A DNA stretch of 64,000 nt from Ruminococcus sp. AF41-9 (GTDB lineage: Bacteria; Bacillota; Clostridia; Lachnospirales; Lachnospiraceae): NCBI RefSeq assembly GCF_003477525.1, contig NZ_QUDO01000004.1:1-64000 (forward strand), written 5' to 3'. Shown here piece by piece: positions 1-8,118 of the stretch (position 1 is its first letter; each line of letters starts with the position of its first letter). The translations under genes were made by a program, and so were the position numbers. Under the pieces are notes generated by a model. That model worked only from the letters and a program-made list of their open reading frames with translations, searched no databases and was not told the origin of the DNA.

Positions 1-120
1 ACAACCGTGGGACACACGGGGTTAGCTCGCTTATGCTTAGGACATTGGTACTATCGAACGAGAACCAAACCCACCGAGGTCAGGGAAGCCCCCACCTCTA
101 CAGGTGGGGAAGGATGTCAC
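1..120 (+). mobile_element. Right end of an IS200/IS605-like element (TnpB tail / omega-RNA region)
   Basis: The first 120 bases resemble the 3' end of TnpB-carrying IS200/IS605 elements. They hold a GTGGGACACAC block, then a terminal hairpin whose arms are CCCCCACCT and AGGTGGGG around a short loop (about 88-109), ending near GGATGTCAC. Frame 1 is open from the window edge to a TGA at 142-144 and could be the last codons of tnpB. In this family the 3' end of tnpB overlaps the guide (omega/reRNA) scaffold. The rest of the element lies outside the window, so family assignment rests on terminus resemblance only. Confidence 0.45.
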
Positions 121-153
121 AAAGAAAATAGCAGAAACTGGTGAGGAAGAAGA

Positions 154-930
154 ATGAAGAAAACAGTTCGGCTGGATAAGTTCCTGGCAGATGCAGGAGC
201 GGGGACCAGAAGTGAGGTAAAGAAATATATTCAGAAAGGAAAAGTTCAGGTTAACGGTGTGCCTGCAAAGAAACCGGAGATCAAGGTAAGTGAAGAGGAT
301 GAAGTAGTTCTGGACGGAAACAGAATTTCCCAGGCACCGGAATTTGTCTATTATCTTCTGCACAAACCTGCCGGTTATGTCAGTGCCACAGAAGATAAAC
401 GTGACAAAACAGTGATGGAACTGGTGCCGTCAGACAGAAAAGGGCTGTTTCCGGTGGGAAGACTGGATAAAGATACGGAAGGTCTGCTTCTGATTACAGA
501 TGACGGGGCACTGGCACATGAACTGCTTTCCCCGAAAAAGCATGTAGACAAGACCTACTATGCAATTACAGATGGACGTATGACAGAAGAAGATGTAAAG
601 CGGTTTGCAGAAGGGCTGGATATCGGAGAAAAGAATCCAACCATGCCTGCAAAGCTTGAAATTCTCAGTACCAGAAAGGTTGAAGAAGTGGAGCTGGGAC
701 AGTATCCGACCGGCTGGTGTTCGGAAATTCAGCTTACGGTCAAAGAGGGCAAATTTCATCAGGTCAAGCGAATGACAGAAGCAGCAGGAAAGAAAGTTGT
801 CTATCTGAAGCGAATTTCCATGGGGATACTGACTCTGCCGGATGATCTGGAAAAAGGAGAATGCCGTCCGCTGACTGCCGGGGAAGAAAAGAGACTGAAA
901 GACAGTATTGTCAAAAAACAGGTGGAGTAG
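154..930 (+). CDS. 16S/23S rRNA pseudouridine synthase, RsuA/RluB/RluE/RluF family
   Basis: The enzyme isomerises a specific uridine of rRNA to pseudouridine in the cytoplasm. An N-terminal S4 RNA-binding domain (about residues 5-60, starting RLDKFLADAG) is followed by the catalytic domain with the signature GRLDKDTEGLLL, in which D105 is the expected catalytic aspartate. The C-terminal part carries the conserved KEGKFHQVKRM segment. The length of 258 residues is normal for the family. The ATG follows a GAGGAAGAAG ribosome binding site. It starts just past an IS200/IS605-like end, so the native promoter may have been replaced. Which rRNA position it modifies cannot be told; RsuA- and RluB-type members look alike at this level. 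Confidence 0.93.
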   Translation: MKKTVRLDKFLADAGAGTRSEVKKYIQKGKVQVNGVPAKKPEIKVSEEDEVVLDGNRISQAPEFVYYLLHKPAGYVSATEDKRDKTVMELVPSDRKGLFPVGRLDKDTEGLLLITDDGALAHELLSPKKHVDKTYYAITDGRMTEEDVKRFAEGLDIGEKNPTMPAKLEILSTRKVEEVELGQYPTGWCSEIQLTVKEGKFHQVKRMTEAAGKKVVYLKRISMGILTLPDDLEKGECRPLTAGEEKRLKDSIVKKQVE

Positions 931-1069
931 TAAGAATACATTCTTAATTGTCTGCTGATAGAAGGAATATTATGACATACGGTGAAAAATGCGGAAAACT
1001 GAGCTGATCAGAAGAAAATCAGAATCTGGAAAAAACTGTAAAAATAATAAAAAATTTGCAAAAAACCTC

Positions 1070-1099
1070 TTTACATGGAGGGTTTTTATATGCTATACT
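1070..1099 (+). promoter_or_regulatory. SigA-type promoter for rpsB-tsf
   Basis: TTTACA (1070-1075) and TATACT (1094-1099) are separated by 18 bases. Transcription would start near 1106, leaving a leader of about 140 nt before rpsB. Confidence 0.7.
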
Positions 1100-1105
1100 A
1101 CAGAA

Positions 1106-1231
1106 GTTGCGAGTCATATGCGTTTATTGCGTATGCAAAAATATACACGTTCGGAGATTCCCGCGGATGGTGCCCTGCGGTGTGAGGCTGGGTCCCCAGG
1201 AAAAAGAACCGGGCGGAAGAAATTAACCAAA
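1106..1231 (+). promoter_or_regulatory. Structured 5' leader of rpsB (candidate autoregulatory site)
   Basis: The leader contains a hairpin CATATGCG...CGTATG (about 1115-1135) and a GC-rich block (about 1158-1215) in which CCCG near its start can pair with CGGG near its end around an inner GGG/CCC stem. Ribosomal protein operons are often controlled by their own product binding such leaders. Binding by S2 here is an inference; I do not recognise a named RNA family. Confidence 0.35.
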
Positions 1232-1244
1232 AAGGAGAACAAAC

Positions 1245-1988
1245 ATGAGCGTTATTTCAATGAAACAGCTTTTAGAAGCAGGCGTACATTTCGGACATCA
1301 GACAAGAAGATGGAACCCTAAAATGGCTCCATATATCTACACAGAGAGAAACGGTATCTACATCATCGACTTACAGCAGTCTGTAGGCATGGTTGACGAT
1401 GCTTACAATGCAATCGCTGATATCGTAGCAGACGGCGGAAACATCTTATTCGTAGGAACAAAGAAACAGGCTCAGGATGCTATCAAAACAGAAGCAGAGC
1501 GTTGCGGACAGTTTTATGTAAACGAGAGATGGTTAGGTGGTATGCTTACAAACTTCAAAACTATCCAGAGCCGTATTGCAAGACTGAAACAGATCGAAGC
1601 TATGGAAGCTGATGGAACATTTGACGTTCTTCCTAAAAAAGAAGTTATCGAACTGAAAAAAGAACTCGTTAAGTTACAGAAGAACTTAGGCGGTATCAAA
1701 GAAATGAAGAGACTTCCGGATGCAATCTTCATCGTAGATCCTAAGAAAGAAAGAATCTGCGTACAGGAAGCTCATACATTAGGAATCCCGCTTATCGGTA
1801 TCTGCGATACTAACTGTGACCCAGAAGAACTGGATTATGTAATCCCGGGTAACGATGATGCAATCCGTGCAGTAAAATTAATCGTTTCCAAGATGGCAGA
1901 CGCTGTTATCGAAGCAAAACAGGGTACAACAGAAGTAGATGGTGAAATCGAAGCAGAATCTGAAGAGTTCGCAACTACAGAAGAATAA
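1245..1988 (+). CDS. rpsB: 30S ribosomal protein S2
   Basis: This is a structural protein of the small ribosomal subunit, needed for 30S function. The N-terminal [20 protein letters not shown] motif is the classic S2 signature, and [19 protein letters not shown] and GICDTNCDP are further conserved blocks. The 247-residue length is normal, ending in an acidic tail. AAAGGAG precedes the ATG. It forms the usual operon with tsf, 100 bases downstream, with two hairpins in the gap that may lower tsf expression relative to rpsB. Confidence 0.97.
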   Translation: MSVISMKQLLEAGVHFGHQTRRWNPKMAPYIYTERNGIYIIDLQQSVGMVDDAYNAIADIVADGGNILFVGTKKQAQDAIKTEAERCGQFYVNERWLGGMLTNFKTIQSRIARLKQIEAMEADGTFDVLPKKEVIELKKELVKLQKNLGGIKEMKRLPDAIFIVDPKKERICVQEAHTLGIPLIGICDTNCDPEELDYVIPGNDDAIRAVKLIVSKMADAVIEAKQGTTEVDGEIEAESEEFATTEE

Positions 1989-1999
1989 TTTTTAAACCA

Positions 2000-2063
2000 G
2001 AACAGGAAAGCCGTCCGGCTTTCCTGTCATTGAAAAAGGAAAAGCCCCTCCGGGCGATTTTTA
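2000..2063 (+). terminator. Hairpins between rpsB and tsf (partial terminator / processing site)
   Basis: A strong 11-bp hairpin (2000-2025; arms ACAGGAAAGCC and GGCTTTCCTGT) lacks a T-tract. It is followed by a short GCCC/GGGC hairpin (2044-2055) with a T-rich tail. This could be a leaky terminator or a processing site that sets the rpsB:tsf ratio. Confidence 0.5.
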
Positions 2064-2088
2064 TTATATTATTCAGGAGGAAAATGAA

Positions 2089-3026
2089 ATGGCTATCACA
2101 GCAGCACAGGTAAAAGAATTAAGAGAAATGACCGGCGCCGGAATGATGGATTGTAAGAAAGCTCTTACAGCTACAGAAGGTGATATGGATAAAGCAGTAG
2201 AATTCCTTCGCGAAAAAGGTCTTGCTACAGCACAGAAGAAAGCAAGCCGTGTAGCAGCAGAAGGTCTTTGCAAAACTTTAGTTTCCGAAGACGGAAAGAA
2301 AGCAGTTGTTGTAGAAGTTAACGCTGAGACAGACTTCGTAGCTAAGAATGAAAAATTCCAGACTACGTTGCAGATGTAGCAGCTCAGGCTATGAACACAA
2401 CAGCAGCAGACATCGATGCTTTCCTTGCAGAAGCATGGGCACTTGACACAACTAAGACTGTTAAAGAAGCTCTTGCAGCTCAGATCGCAGTTATCGGTGA
2501 GAACATGAACATCAGAAGATTTGCTCAGGTTACAGAAGAAAACGGTTTCGTTGCTTCCTATACACATATGGGCGGTAAGATCGGTGTTCTTGTAGACGTT
2601 GAGACAGACGTAGTTAACGACGCTGTTAAAGAAATGGCTAAGAACGTAGCAATGCAGATTGCAGCTCTGAAACCACAGTACACAAGCGACAGCGAAGTAA
2701 GCGCAGAATACATCGAGCATGAGAAAGAAATCCTTATGGCTCAGATCCAGAACGACCCGAAAGAATCCCAGAAACCGGCTAAGGTTATCGAAGGAATGAT
2801 CACAGGACGTATCAAAAAAGAGCTTAAAGAAATCTGCCTCCTTGACCAGACATACGTTAAAGCTGAAGACGGAAAACAGTCTGTAGCTAAATATGTAGAG
2901 CAGGTTGCTAAAGAAAATGGTGCTAAGATTACTGTTAAAGGTTTCGTACGTTACGAGACAGGTGATGGTATCGAAAAGAAAGAAGAGAACTTTGCAGAAG
3001 AAGTTGCCAAGCAGATGGGTAAATAA
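2089..3026 (+). CDS. tsf: Elongation factor Ts, broken by one missing base in this sequence
   Basis: EF-Ts exchanges GDP for GTP on EF-Tu. The first 92 codons (2089-2364) give a normal N-terminus with the UBA-like [16 protein letters not shown] motif and [15 protein letters not shown]. The frame then hits a stop at 2377-2379. Adding one T after 2364 restores [13 protein letters not shown] and a continuous protein of about 312 residues to the stop at 3026. The downstream part is fully conserved. Since EF-Ts is normally essential and both halves are otherwise intact, a sequencing deletion is likelier than a real mutation. The ribosome binding site is CAGGAGG. Confidence 0.93.
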
Positions 3027-3068
3027 TCTGTAAAGATTAATTTTCTATTTAAATTTCAGTATTTATAG

Positions 3069-3132
3069 GCCCTGAGAGTCTTATAAACACTACGTTTTAG
3101 AAGTGATTATAAGATTTTCAGGGCTTTTTTTC
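3069..3132 (+). terminator. Terminator of the rpsB-tsf operon
   Basis: A long stem with outer arms GCCCTGA and TCAGGGC and inner TCTTATAA/TTATAAGA arms is followed by a run of eight T. Confidence 0.85.
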
Positions 3133-3200
3133 TCTAATTTTTTCTAAAAAGTCTAAATTATCCTCAGGCATCACTGGAAATCGTCAGAAAATGCAATTAG

Positions 3201-3267
3201 TTGAGTACAAAATGAGTAAAAGTTGAGTAAAAACCGAGGTCTGAAATCTTCAGCGAAGTTTACTCAA
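3201..3267 (+). repeat. Three 11-bp phased direct repeats plus an inverted copy (integrase arm-like sites)
   Basis: TTGAGTA or ATGAGTA cores start at 3201, 3212 and 3223, exactly one helical turn apart (units such as TTGAGTAAAAA). An inverted core TACTCAA lies at 3261-3267. Phased short repeats beside the end of an integrated element are typical of integrase arm-binding sites. A ParA fragment and a DUF3970-like gene follow directly, which supports an element end here. Confidence 0.55.
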
Positions 3268-3330
3268 GTTATCGGCGATTTTATCAGATTACTATATTTT
3301 TAAAACTTTGAACTATAAGAAAGGAGAAAA

Positions 3331-3495
3331 ATGGTCAAAATCAGATTGATGGGAAAGAAAGAAGATATGCACGCGATGATAAAAAGTATTTATCAGATTG
3401 AGGACGTGCAAGTCATAGAAACGTCAGATTTTTATATGAACAAAGGCACAAGTAAATATGGAAGAATTTATATGGAAGTAGAACCCAGAAAATAA
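3331..3495 (+). CDS. Small protein resembling DUF3970 of conjugative elements
   Basis: This 54-residue ORF starts MVKIRLMGKKEDM and ends with GRIYMEVEPRK. It has a strong AGAAAGGAG ribosome binding site 6-7 bases before the ATG. The pattern of a basic N-terminal strand (VKIRL), a central helix and a C-terminal (S/T)KYGRIY strand fits the small DUF3970 proteins found in integrative and conjugative elements of Firmicutes; their function is unknown. It sits between phased repeats and a ParA fragment, so it is probably a survivor of a lost element. Family assignment is from memory of the pattern. Confidence 0.55.
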   Translation: MVKIRLMGKKEDMHAMIKSIYQIEDVQVIETSDFYMNKGTSKYGRIYMEVEPRK

Positions 3496-3536
3496 GAAAG
3501 ATGATTTCAGTATAGAAAGGAAGCGGGTGATTGCAA

Positions 3537-3707
3537 ATGAGTAATACAGTGCTAGGTGCAATGAAGAGTTTAGAGTTTGCAGGTAAAGAGCATGAAAATA
3601 GTGAATCAAAGATCAATGAATGTAAGGGATATTCCGTAGAGCAGATATTCTGTTGTGATCATGCTAAATATTTTTGGGAAGCAGTTAAAGTATCATGGAA
3701 AAAGTAA
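3537..3707 (+). CDS. Hypothetical 56-residue protein of a decayed element
   Basis: The ORF begins MSNTVLGAMKSLEFAGKE and ends VKVSWKK. It has an AAGCGGG-like ribosome binding site upstream. It overlaps the start of the ParA fragment by 13 bases in another frame. I do not recognise it. No signal peptide or membrane segment is visible. It may be a real small gene of the former element or chance coding. Confidence 0.35.
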   Translation: MSNTVLGAMKSLEFAGKEHENSESKINECKGYSVEQIFCCDHAKYFWEAVKVSWKK

Positions 3708-3907
3708 TCAATGATGAAAGTATAGATGATAATGAGGGAATTATGCATCACGAAGAGGGTGTTGATTTTATTCCGGCCAATATCGAATTAGCAGGATTGG
3801 AAACTGCACTGGTTGGGGTGATGAGTCGTGAATTTGTATTGAAGTCATATCTGGATCATATGAAGGATAAATACGATTATATGTTGATTGACTGTTTATG
3901 TGGTTAA
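3695..3907 (+). pseudogene. ParA/Soj-family ATPase fragment
   Basis: Only a middle piece of a ParA-type partition ATPase remains. It contains HHEEGVDFIPANIELAGLE, then VMSREFVLKSYLD and YDYMLIDC, which are the conserved core around switch II and the Walker B strand. The Walker A N-terminus and the C-terminal half (normally continuing PSLGMLT) are missing; after LIDC the sequence runs into LCG and a stop. Full-length members have about 250-275 residues, this has 70. Such ParA genes are typical cargo of conjugative elements and plasmids, so this marks a deleted element. Confidence 0.8.
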
Positions 3908-3921
3908 CCACATAAAGTAAG

Positions 3922-3954
3922 AACAAAAGGTCTGAGTTTATAAACCCAGACCTC
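3922..3954 (-). terminator. Terminator of the secreted-protein gene
   Basis: On the minus strand the arms AGGTCTGGGTTT and AAACTCAGACCT form a near-perfect hairpin followed by TTTTGTT, just past the stop of the gene at 3961-4809. Confidence 0.75.
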
Positions 3955-3960
3955 ATGATA

Positions 3961-4809
3961 TCATCCTGCATATCTAACTTCCATAAATTGTCTTTCGTTA
4001 TCAGAAATCGGTGGATTTTCCAGCGCTTTAATCCAGTAGATTTCTCCATCGCATTCTAACTGAATATACATCTTTCCGTTTATGAGTGCACATTTAATGA
4101 TTTTTGTTAATGATCCGGTTTTCAGTGTCGTGTTCACCGCAGTAGCATCTGGTCTGGTATATGCCGGAAGATCACTGTTTACTGTGAAATATCGGCTGCT
4201 TCCGTCTGCGGAATATATTTCTTTATAGGAGCCATATCTGCTTGTCGGAACAAATTTTCCATTGACATATTTGTAGGTGAAATTAATTGCATTGATACCA
4301 AGAGAATAAGAAACGATGCTCTCTGTAATTACAATCTTATTTCCATTTAAATTGGTAACTTCACCTATGCGATGGTTTCCGTATCCTGCCATAATCTCAG
4401 TGAAATCAAGGATTTTTCTGAACTTTCCGTTTGTGTATTTTAATAATGCACATACAGGTCCGTCACCATTATCGGCTGGTGCATAGAGATATAAAAACGG
4501 CTGTCCGTTTTTCAATGTATAAATATTTGCTATAACATTATAAAAACGTGTATTTTTTAATCTGTAAGCTGTTTTTCCATTAACCGATACAGTAAGTGAC
4601 GCATATGCTTCATCGTCGGTTTGATTGGCTGCTCTGATTCTGATTTTATCTTTCGTTCCATCACCGGTAACATCATATGCTGTGTATGTCCGATTTGCTT
4701 TTAATTGGACCCCATTTGCCGTTGCTTTTACGGGTATGGAGAAGATAATTGCAAAACCAATTGCCAGAAACATAGTAAACACAGAAATAAAATTGTTTCT
4801 TTTTCTCAT
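3961..4809 (-). CDS. Secreted protein of unknown function with a VCBS/EF-like calcium motif
   Basis: The 282-residue product has a clear signal peptide (basic MRKRNN, hydrophobic stretch to about residue 28, cleavage expected near VKATA). The mature N-terminus carries DVTGDGTKDKI (about residues 45-60), a DxDGDGxxD-like calcium-binding pattern seen in FG-GAP/VCBS repeat proteins. The remainder looks all-beta, and the C-terminal 70 residues (YFTVNSDLPAYTRPD to WIKALENPP) resemble an SH3-like wall-binding module. It is a single-gene unit on the minus strand with its own terminator, lying among remnants of mobile elements. A specific role cannot be given. Confidence 0.7.
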   Translation of the reverse strand: MRKRNNFISVFTMFLAIGFAIIFSIPVKATANGVQLKANRTYTAYDVTGDGTKDKIRIRAANQTDDEAYASLTVSVNGKTAYRLKNTRFYNVIANIYTLKNGQPFLYLYAPADNGDGPVCALLKYTNGKFRKILDFTEIMAGYGNHRIGEVTNLNGNKIVITESIVSYSLGINAINFTYKYVNGKFVPTSRYGSYKEIYSADGSSRYFTVNSDLPAYTRPDATAVNTTLKTGSLTKIIKCALINGKMYIQLECDGEIYWIKALENPPISDNERQFMEVRYAG

Positions 4810-5016
4810 AAAACATGACCCCTTTCGTGTAGGAATTGCTATAATTTTTACATTTTTATTGTATCATTGTATATGTGCAAACTGTATTTTTTACATTACA
4901 AAATCCTGAGATAATTTTATGAGAACCAATTCTCTTCTCGGTGCATCTAATTAGTGTAAAAGTAAAAAAGCAAACACGTGTAGTAATCCGGCTGGACAAA
5001 AGGAGAAGACAAAGTT

Positions 5017-5170
5017 ATGACAAAAGATGTATTTATTAAGGAGGTTCGGGATGCAGAAGCCATGCTGTATCATATATCAAGGTCCATTCTGAAGAATGAC
5101 TCTGATTGTGGGGATGCTGTGCAGGAAACAATTCTTAAGGCATATGAAAAACTTCCCACTTTAAAGAAAG
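5017..5170 (+). pseudogene. N-terminal fragment of an ECF-type sigma factor
   Basis: The ATG follows AAAGGAG. About 51 codons match region 2 of ECF sigma factors (AEAMLYHISRSILKNDSDC, then AVQETILKAYEKL). Homology stops abruptly after LPTLKK. The following bases are foreign; on the minus strand they look like another gene start (AAAGGAGGAACAG then ATG near 5185). Regions 3-4 are absent, so this is dead. It resembles, but is not identical to, the intact ECF factor at 8225. Confidence 0.75.
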
Positions 5171-5303
5171 TAAGCTTTAAATCTTTTCATTGTCTGTTCC
5201 TCCTTTCTTTATCTTATGGCTGTATTATAAAGCAGGTTGACCGGGATTTCATGCCAAATAGAGAGAAAAAACAGACAAATCTTGCAAAAAAAGGAGCGGG
5301 TAA

Positions 5304-5450
5304 ATGTTTTCTGTATATGAGGAGAAAAAAGAAAACCTTCATTTTAGAAGTAAAACGTCCAGACATGCTTCTCCACACCTTCATAATTCCATAGAATTTA
5401 TATATATTACAGAAGGAACCCTGGAGCTTGGGATGGGGCAGGAACATATG
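5304..5450 (+). pseudogene. N-terminal fragment of an AraC-family regulator (cupin part)
   Basis: About 47 codons starting MFSVYEEKKENLHFRSKTS and running through HASPHLHNSIEFIYITEGTL to ELGMGQE match the start of AraC-type sensors with a cupin fold (HxH metal/ligand strand). The DNA-binding half is missing. At about 5447 the sequence switches into a recombinase gene on the opposite strand. Confidence 0.7.
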
Positions 5451-5979
5451 TGGAGTTACGTGCATATCTATGTTGGTAAGTTTCAGATATTTTACTATCA
5501 TATTTCGGACAGATTCTTCAGAATATCTTGTGTGAAGACGGTTGATAAAGAACCATCCTGTTTTAGTGATATCTGTTTTAAAGACTGTATAGTATTCAGA
5601 TAATATTTCTTTGACATCTTCATTTCCAATTTGTAAAATACGTTCTTTTGAACCTTTCCCGTTTATAATAATTTTGTGAGTAGTGAAATCTATTTGGGTA
5701 GGAGTAAGTGAGCATAGTTCAGAAACACGTACTCCGGTTGCAAATAGTAATTCTATTACGGCTATATCACGAAGGAGCGAATTGTATTGATATGTTGTAG
5801 GTGCCAGTTTTTTGTTTATACATAGTTCTGAGAAAGATTTCTATAATAGTATCAGGGACTGTTCTGGGAAGGACTTGTGGCTCTCGAAATATGTATAGTA
5901 GGTCATTATTGTGCATATTGCTAAAAGCGTAAAATAAACAGATTTTTTTGTTTTTGGGAGTAAATAGATTTTCAAACAA
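5447..5979 (-). pseudogene. Tyrosine recombinase (integrase) remnant, truncated and frameshifted
   Basis: Read on the minus strand, the catalytic domain is clear: LLRDIAVIELLFATGVRVSE (first catalytic Arg in GVR), GKGSKERIL with the active-site Lys, then NIDMHVTPHMF. The sequence ends exactly where the HxxR box and later the Tyr nucleophile should follow. Upstream, FREPQVLPRTVPDTIIEI belongs to the linker before the catalytic domain but is in another frame, the shift falling in a six-T run (plus strand 5808-5813). The core-binding domain is absent. It is the integrase remnant expected for a former element in this region. Confidence 0.8.
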
Positions 5980-6025
5980 GTGTAAAAAAATTACTCTTAA
6001 TAAGTAAAAAAAAATGCATTAAGTG

Positions 6026-6053
6026 TTGACGCATAAAAAATAGTGTGTAAAAT
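6026..6053 (+). promoter_or_regulatory. Promoter of the ATPase-TOPRIM cassette
   Basis: TTGACG (6026-6031) and TAAAAT (6048-6053) are 16 bases apart, directly upstream of CAAGGAGG and the ATG at 6076. An inverted repeat TTACT/AGTAA lies just before it (about 5989-6007). Confidence 0.6.
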
Positions 6054-6075
6054 ATAAATCAAGGAGGAAAACATC

Positions 6076-7209
6076 ATGCTGGCTAAAATGTATCTTACAA
6101 ATTTTCTTTCATTCAAAGAAAGAACAGAAATTGATTTAACTGCATCTAAGTATTCTATTCTTGGAAAAACAAACGTATATAAAAGCGAAATTCTTAAAGG
6201 CGCACTGTTTATCGGACCAAATGCTTCTGGAAAATCAAATGCATTGAAAGGTCTTTCATTTATTATAAAAATGATAAAAGGAGAAGGAGTATCGTTCAAT
6301 AGATATCGTTGCCTTTTTTCAGATAATCCTATTATTACAATCGAATATGAATTTATATTTGAAAGCAAAAAAGTTGAATATGCGATTGAGTATAACATCC
6401 AGACGAATAGTATTTCGGAAAATCTGAAAATAGACGAGATTACCGTTTTAAAAAGGACGGGAAATACAGGAGAATTAAGAATTGGTCAAAGTATAACAAC
6501 AGATGATCAGGTTGACAGTGAAACATTATTCTTACGAACTGCGTCATTTAATACAGGCCGCTTCCCGCAGGAACCTACATTGAGAAAACTTATGGATTTC
6601 TTACAAAATTCATATATTGTTGATGAGTATAATTGGGATGCGAGGGTAGGAAGTACGATAACCAGATATGCAGAGGAGTTTGGTGTTGAAAAAATAAATA
6701 AATACCTTACTGCGTTTAAGTATGATTTTTCTATGGAATATGGTTCTGAAAGTGAGGGAGCAGGATTGAAACTGACCCTTGGTGCTGATAATAAAATGGT
6801 TTTCCTGAAAAGAAAGAGTTTTCCTTTTCCAAATGTACTTATTAACGAATCTCAGGGCAATCAGGTATTTGCCGATTTATTGCCTCATTTAATTAGAGTG
6901 ATAGAAAATGCCGGGATGTTGATTGTTGATGAATTTGGCAATAGCTTTCACAATAAATTAGCGGAAAAAATTATTAGTTTTTTTATGGAAAATGCAAAAA
7001 ACTCTCAGATATTCATTACATCTCATCATACAAATCTGGTTTCAAATTCAGTATTCCGTCCGGATCAGATTAACCTGATTACTTTTCTTAATACGTCAGG
7101 AAGTAATGTGAAACGACTTTCACAGTTTAAGCCAAGGGAAGCACAAAATTTGGAAAAAATGTATCTGGGTGGTATGTTCGAGGGTTTACCAATATATGAA
7201 GAAGTATAG
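6076..7209 (+). CDS. AAA15/OLD-like ATPase, first gene of a putative defence cassette
   Basis: The 377-residue protein has an SMC/ABC-like ATPase layout: Walker A GPNASGKSN (47-55), a signature-like NESQGNQVF (257-265), Walker B MLIVDEFG (281-288, with D286/E287-type residues) and a switch histidine in ITSHH (314-318). This matches the AAA15 group of stand-alone ATPases found in systems such as AbiL, RloAB and PARIS. In those systems an ATPase senses phage and controls a partner effector. The next gene overlaps by 14 bases and encodes a TOPRIM-like protein. The cassette is more AT-rich than surrounding housekeeping genes and is flanked by element remnants, suggesting transfer. The target is unknown. 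Confidence 0.8.
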   Translation: MLAKMYLTNFLSFKERTEIDLTASKYSILGKTNVYKSEILKGALFIGPNASGKSNALKGLSFIIKMIKGEGVSFNRYRCLFSDNPIITIEYEFIFESKKVEYAIEYNIQTNSISENLKIDEITVLKRTGNTGELRIGQSITTDDQVDSETLFLRTASFNTGRFPQEPTLRKLMDFLQNSYIVDEYNWDARVGSTITRYAEEFGVEKINKYLTAFKYDFSMEYGSESEGAGLKLTLGADNKMVFLKRKSFPFPNVLINESQGNQVFADLLPHLIRVIENAGMLIVDEFGNSFHNKLAEKIISFFMENAKNSQIFITSHHTNLVSNSVFRPDQINLITFLNTSGSNVKRLSQFKPREAQNLEKMYLGGMFEGLPIYEEV

Positions 7210-8038
7210 AATTGATAAGACGAAGAATATTGGAAATGTGATTTTTGTTGTTGAGGGAGGAAGACCGGAAACGGGTGGTACAGAACTCAGGTTATTGAAA
7301 AAAATATTCGCAGATATTTTGGGATATGAGGTTCAGGAACTAAGACGAGGCAGTGAGGAATTTATTGGGTATGGACAAAATCCGAACTTTCGTGTATTTG
7401 CGCTGAATTTACCCAAAAATCAATTAACGCAATTAACAGAGGAGGCAATGGACGAGTTATTCTGCAAATTAAGAGAAGAATTTCATATCAAACCAGAAGA
7501 TTGTCCTATTTTCTATTTATATGACAGAGATGTGCTCAGCTATCAACGAAATGAGTTACGCAAGAAATATGTTAAAAAATATACAGATCCTTATGGTACT
7601 GAATCCGGAGATCAAGGACAGCTGTTATTAAGTTATCCTGCAATAGAAGCTTATCTTCTGTCATGCGTGAAAGACAATACTATTGAAATGTCATTTAAAC
7701 TGGGAAAGGATGCAAAAGCGGCTCTTGCAAGAGAAATATGTACTGCAGACTGTGAAGACAAAACAGAGCTGCATTTAAAAACAATCAATCTGGTATTCTC
7801 GAACGAAACAGAGGAAATGGAAAAGCGGCTCATTCATTCTATTAATGAAATGGATAATGGGTTAGAAGCATTAGGCATTTACCCATATGATTTGGATGAT
7901 CTGGCACCAACATTATTGGAAGTATATGATAATCAACAACAAAAATACATGGGAGAGAACACATTTTCAATTCTTTCACTTGTTGGATTGGCATTGCTCG
8001 AATTAGGGGTTATTACTGAGGTGGAAGAAGAGGAATAG
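7196..8038 (+). CDS. TOPRIM/RloB-like protein, putative effector nuclease of the cassette
   Basis: Start chosen at the ATG at 7196, which overlaps the ATPase stop and has GAGGG upstream; a longer start at 7169 would add nine residues. The 280-residue protein shows a TOPRIM pattern: a strand ending in glutamate (NVIFVVEGG, E20) followed by a helix, and later FYLYDRD with D110 and D112 forming the DxD metal site. A conserved YPAIEAYLLS follows, similar to the EN(Y/W) region of RloB/DUF4435-type proteins. TOPRIM proteins paired with AAA15 ATPases act as nucleases in abortive-infection systems. Nuclease activity here is inferred from motifs only. Confidence 0.65.
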   Translation: MKKYRIDKTKNIGNVIFVVEGGRPETGGTELRLLKKIFADILGYEVQELRRGSEEFIGYGQNPNFRVFALNLPKNQLTQLTEEAMDELFCKLREEFHIKPEDCPIFYLYDRDVLSYQRNELRKKYVKKYTDPYGTESGDQGQLLLSYPAIEAYLLSCVKDNTIEMSFKLGKDAKAALAREICTADCEDKTELHLKTINLVFSNETEEMEKRLIHSINEMDNGLEALGIYPYDLDDLAPTLLEVYDNQQQKYMGENTFSILSLVGLALLELGVITEVEEEE

Positions 8039-8118
8039 TAATTATACCAATTCAACAGTATGCAATAACAGAAAAAATTCCACTGCCGATAAAAAAGGCA
8101 GCTTTTCCCTATATCTAC

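Noticed and set aside
989..1321. A 110-codon plus-strand ORF running into rpsB
   Set aside because: It overlaps the rpsB promoter and leader and the rpsB start in another frame, has no recognisable domain and is compositionally odd.
2073..2720. A long minus-strand ORF opposite tsf
   Set aside because: It is a shadow of the highly biased tsf codon usage, rich in Cys and Ser with no domain.
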